Shown here: positions 12,538 to 14,257 of the stretch, piece after piece
Layout: every line of letters starts with the position of its first letter
Position numbering within the stretch: the stretch's first letter is position 1
NCBI GenBank assembly: GCA_026786045.1
Contig: JAJAYV010000200.1
Span: 1-14,257, forward strand
DNA length: 14,257 nt
From: Frankiaceae bacterium
GTDB taxonomy: Bacteria > Actinomycetota > Actinomycetes > Mycobacteriales > SCTD01
Direction: 5' to 3'
Made by a program: the position numbers and the translations under genes
The notes under the pieces: generated by a model
Told to the model about the DNA's origin: nothing
Database searches by the model: none
Seen by the model: only the letters and a program-made list of their open reading frames with translations

Positions 12538-13578
12538 ATGCGTGCACTCGTCTACCACGGTCCCGACAACAAGACTTGGGAGGAGGTGCCGGACCCGCAG
12601 CTGCAGGACGACACGGACGCGATCGTGCGCGTCGACGCGGTGACCATCTGCGGCACCGACCTGCACATCCTCAAGGGCGACGTCCCCGCCGTCACGGACG
12701 GCCGGATCCTCGGGCACGAGGCCGTCGGGACCGTGCAGTCCGTCGGCTCCGGCGTGAAGAACGTCAAGGTCGGCGACAAGGTCCTTGTCTCCTGCGTCAC
12801 CGCGTGCGGCACCTGCGAGTACTGCCGGCAGGGCAGCTACGGGCAGTGCCTCGGCGGTGGCGGCTGGATCCTCGGCCACCTCATCGACGGCACCCAGGCC
12901 GAGCTGGTGCGGGTGCCTTTCGCGGACACCTCGACCTACCCGGCGCCGGCCGGGGTGCCGGACGAGGAGCTGCTCATGCTCGCCGACATCCTGCCGACCG
13001 GCTTCGAGGTCGGAGTCCTCAACGGCGGCGTGAAGCCGGGCGACGTCGTCGCGGTCGTCGGCGCCGGACCGATCGGACTGGCGGCCATCATGGGTGCGCG
13101 GCTGTTCTCGCCCAGCCACGTCGTGGCGATCGACAAGGCCGACAGCCGGCTCGAGGCAGCCAAGCACTTCGGGGCCGACGTCGTCGTCAACCCCGACCGC
13201 GAGGACCCGCTCGAGGTCGTCCGCGGCCTGACCGGCGGGCTCGGCGCGCACGTCGCGATGGAGGCGGTCGGCTACCCCGAGACCTTCGAGCTGGCAGCAC
13301 GTCTCGTACGCCCGTGTGGTCGCGTTGCGAACATCGGCGTGCACGCCGAGCCGGCGACGCTGCACCTGGAGGAGCTCTGGACCCGCAACGTCACCATCAC
13401 GACCGGCCTGGTCGACACGTCCTCCACGCCGACGCTGCTCTCGCTGGTGCAGACCTCGGCGATGGCGCCGGGGCGCTTCGTGACGCACACCTTCCGCTTC
13501 GACCAGTTCCTCGAGGCGTACGACGTCTTCTCCCGCGCAGCGGAGACCGGTGCGCTGAAGGTCGTGCTGACGCCGTAG
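12538..13578 (+). CDS. Zinc-dependent alcohol dehydrogenase (MDR family)
   Basis: The 346-residue medium-chain dehydrogenase oxidises an alcohol (or reduces the carbonyl) with a nicotinamide cofactor. The catalytic zinc ligands are Cys38 (TICGTDLH), His60-Glu61 (GHE) and probably Asp150, the pattern known from the secondary-alcohol dehydrogenase of Thermoanaerobacter. The structural zinc site is also present: Cys90, Cys93, Cys96 and Cys104 in TACGTCEYCRQGSYGQC. The cofactor loop is VVGAGPIGLAA (173-183). The second strand ends in Asp (HVVAID), which favours NAD(H) over NADP(H). The substrate cannot be deduced; formaldehyde, butanediol or sorbitol types are alternatives in this superfamily. 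It has its own Shine-Dalgarno and terminator, so it is a single-gene unit. Confidence 0.93.
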   Translation: MRALVYHGPDNKTWEEVPDPQLQDDTDAIVRVDAVTICGTDLHILKGDVPAVTDGRILGHEAVGTVQSVGSGVKNVKVGDKVLVSCVTACGTCEYCRQGSYGQCLGGGGWILGHLIDGTQAELVRVPFADTSTYPAPAGVPDEELLMLADILPTGFEVGVLNGGVKPGDVVAVVGAGPIGLAAIMGARLFSPSHVVAIDKADSRLEAAKHFGADVVVNPDREDPLEVVRGLTGGLGAHVAMEAVGYPETFELAARLVRPCGRVANIGVHAEPATLHLEELWTRNVTITTGLVDTSSTPTLLSLVQTSAMAPGRFVTHTFRFDQFLEAYDVFSRAAETGALKVVLTP

Positions 13579-13598
13579 CCCCTGAGGTCGGCGCTCTG

Positions 13599-13628
13599 AC
13601 GGAGGTCCCGGGAGACCGGGACCTCCGT
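13599..13628 (+). terminator. Strong stem-loop terminator after the alcohol dehydrogenase
   Basis: ACGGAGGTCCCGG (13599-13611) pairs perfectly with CCGGGACCTCCGT (13616-13628): a 13-bp stem closed by GAGA, a GNRA-type tetraloop. It starts 20 bases after the stop codon. No T-run follows, which is usual for high-GC actinomycete terminators. Nearly all pairs are G-C. Confidence 0.85.
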
Positions 13629-13767
13629 CCCTGCGAGGAGGGGGCCTTCGGCAGCCGGGGAGGGCCGTGGAGTACCGCCATCCTCTCGACGTGGCGAGCT
13701 GAGCCAGGGCGCGTCCGGTGGCGTGACCTGAACCGGCTGGCCATCTCCTGCGAAGGTCGAACCAGAG

Positions 13768-13784
13768 AGCCGCGCACCGCGGCT
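13768..13784 (+). promoter_or_regulatory. Small hairpin just before the CHRD-gene ribosome binding site
   Basis: AGCCGCG (13768-13774) and CGCGGCT (13778-13784) form a 7-bp stem with a 3-base loop, ending 8 bases before the Shine-Dalgarno. It could stabilise the mRNA or influence initiation. The rest of the 13629-13767 gap shows no clear promoter hexamers. Confidence 0.35.
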
Positions 13785-13792
13785 TCGGATTC

Positions 13793-13798
13793 AAGGAG
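13793..13798 (+). promoter_or_regulatory. Shine-Dalgarno of the CHRD gene
   Basis: AAGGAG lies 6 bases before the ATG at 13805 and supports that start. Confidence 0.75.
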
Positions 13799-13804
13799 CG
13801 CCCC

Positions 13805-14257
13805 ATGCGTCGCAGCACCAAGCTCGCCCCCCTAGCCCTCGCCCTGCCGCTCGCCCTGCCGTTCATGGGCGTCGGCTCGGCCTGGGCCGCCGAAGGCAGC
13901 ACCAACGCCAACCTCAGTCCCGTCCCGCTGAACGGCTCCACCGGCAGCGGCACCGCGATGGTCCAGGTGAACGGCACCACCATCGACTTCACGCTGGAGG
14001 CGTCCGGTCTGGCCGACGGTCCGCACGCCGCTCACATCCACTTCGGCGCCGATGCCCGGCACGAGTGCCCGACCGCGTCGGAGGACGCCGACAGCGACAA
14101 CCGGATCAGCACCTCCGACGGCGCCCCGGCCTACGGCCCGATCGTGGTGTCGCTGACCAAGACCGGCGACACCAGCGACGCGAGCGGCCTGGCCGTCGAC
14201 CGCTTCGCCGCCGGCACGTCGTTCCAGTACATGCGTGGTGACGTGACCGTCGACCCC
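13805..14257 (+). CDS. Secreted CHRD-domain protein, 3' end cut by the window
   Basis: At least 151 residues are read; the frame is still open at the window end. The N-terminus is a signal peptide: MRRSTK, a Leu/Ala/Pro hydrophobic core (7-22), then GSAWA with likely cleavage after Ala28. The mature part resembles CHRD domains, sometimes annotated as superoxide dismutase-like. It has ATMVQ-type strands (50-66), GPHAAHIHFGADARHECP (72-89) and AYGPIVVSLTKTGDTS (109-124), then GLAVDRF. Residues 94-105 (DADSDNRISTSD) match an EF-hand-type calcium loop with Asp at 1, 3, 5 and 12 and Ile at 8. Metal binding by His74, His77 and His79 is possible. Exported, function unknown. A C-terminal anchor or further domain may lie beyond the window. 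Confidence 0.8.
   Translation, partial: MRRSTKLAPLALALPLALPFMGVGSAWAAEGSTNANLSPVPLNGSTGSGTAMVQVNGTTIDFTLEASGLADGPHAAHIHFGADARHECPTASEDADSDNRISTSDGAPAYGPIVVSLTKTGDTSDASGLAVDRFAAGTSFQYMRGDVTVDP

Noticed and set aside
13723..13760. TGAACC and GGTCGA as an ECF-sigma promoter for the CHRD gene
   Set aside because: The spacer is 20 bases, longer than the roughly 16-17 usual for such promoters, and the boxes match poorly.
12427..13992. Long open frame of 521 codons on the minus strand opposite the alcohol dehydrogenase
   Set aside because: It is a shadow of a well-supported gene, and it also crosses the strong terminator and the start of the CHRD gene.
1..14257. tRNA, rRNA, CRISPR array, insertion sequence, phage or toxin-antitoxin gene
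   Set aside because: Searched by eye on both strands. No repeat arrays, transposase-like genes or RNA gene landmarks were seen; coding genes fill nearly all of the window.

Overview
The window is a very GC-rich, gene-dense stretch of a bacterial chromosome. GTG start codons, 4-base GTGA/ATGA gene overlaps and the gene order folP-folB-folK-DUF3180 ... DUF2520-panC-nadB-nadC-coaX-lysS point to an actinomycete (Actinomycetota). The same backbone is known from Mycobacterium and Streptomyces chromosomes. The exact genus cannot be read from the sequence; a Frankia/Geodermatophilus-like relative is a guess. No tRNA, rRNA, CRISPR, insertion sequence or phage gene was seen, and nothing suggests recent transfer.

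Layout: (1) 1-2598, plus strand: a folate operon that begins inside folP, then an NTF2/SnoaL-like gene, folB, folK, a DUF3180 membrane protein, a 94-residue protein of unknown function and an SRPBCC protein. Every junction is an overlap, and a probable internal leaderless promoter precedes the 94-residue gene. (2) 2731-5323, minus strand: a compact three-gene cassette, transcribed MidA/NDUFAF7-like methyltransferase, then a stand-alone NuoD-like protein, then a DUF1684 protein. (3) 5342-5833, plus strand: a PaaI-type hotdog thioesterase that starts 18 bases from the methyltransferase start and ends in a hairpin. (4) 5919-10879, plus strand: a cofactor operon of DUF2520 protein, panC, nadB, nadC and coaX, serving pantothenate/CoA and NAD synthesis. 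(5) 10908-12416: lysyl-tRNA synthetase, probably with its own leaderless promoter. (6) 12538-13578: a zinc-dependent alcohol dehydrogenase with a strong Shine-Dalgarno, ended by a near-ideal stem-loop. (7) 13805 to the window end: a secreted CHRD-domain protein, cut off by the window.

How the genes work together: FolP, FolB and FolK act in successive steps of dihydropteroate synthesis. PanC and CoaX act on the route to coenzyme A, with the DUF2520 protein a candidate ketopantoate reductase. NadB and NadC make the NAD precursor nicotinate mononucleotide.

The most interesting element is the minus-strand cassette. Mitochondrial NDUFAF7 (MidA family) dimethylates one arginine of the NuoD homologue NDUFS2, in the motif LLHRGTEK. 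Here a MidA-like gene overlaps by 4 bases a NuoD paralogue that keeps this arginine (FLHRGAEK, Arg56) but has Trp at the quinone-site tyrosine position and a shortened loop, with no other complex I gene in view. A DUF1684 gene completes the operon. This looks like an enzyme-substrate pair of unknown purpose.
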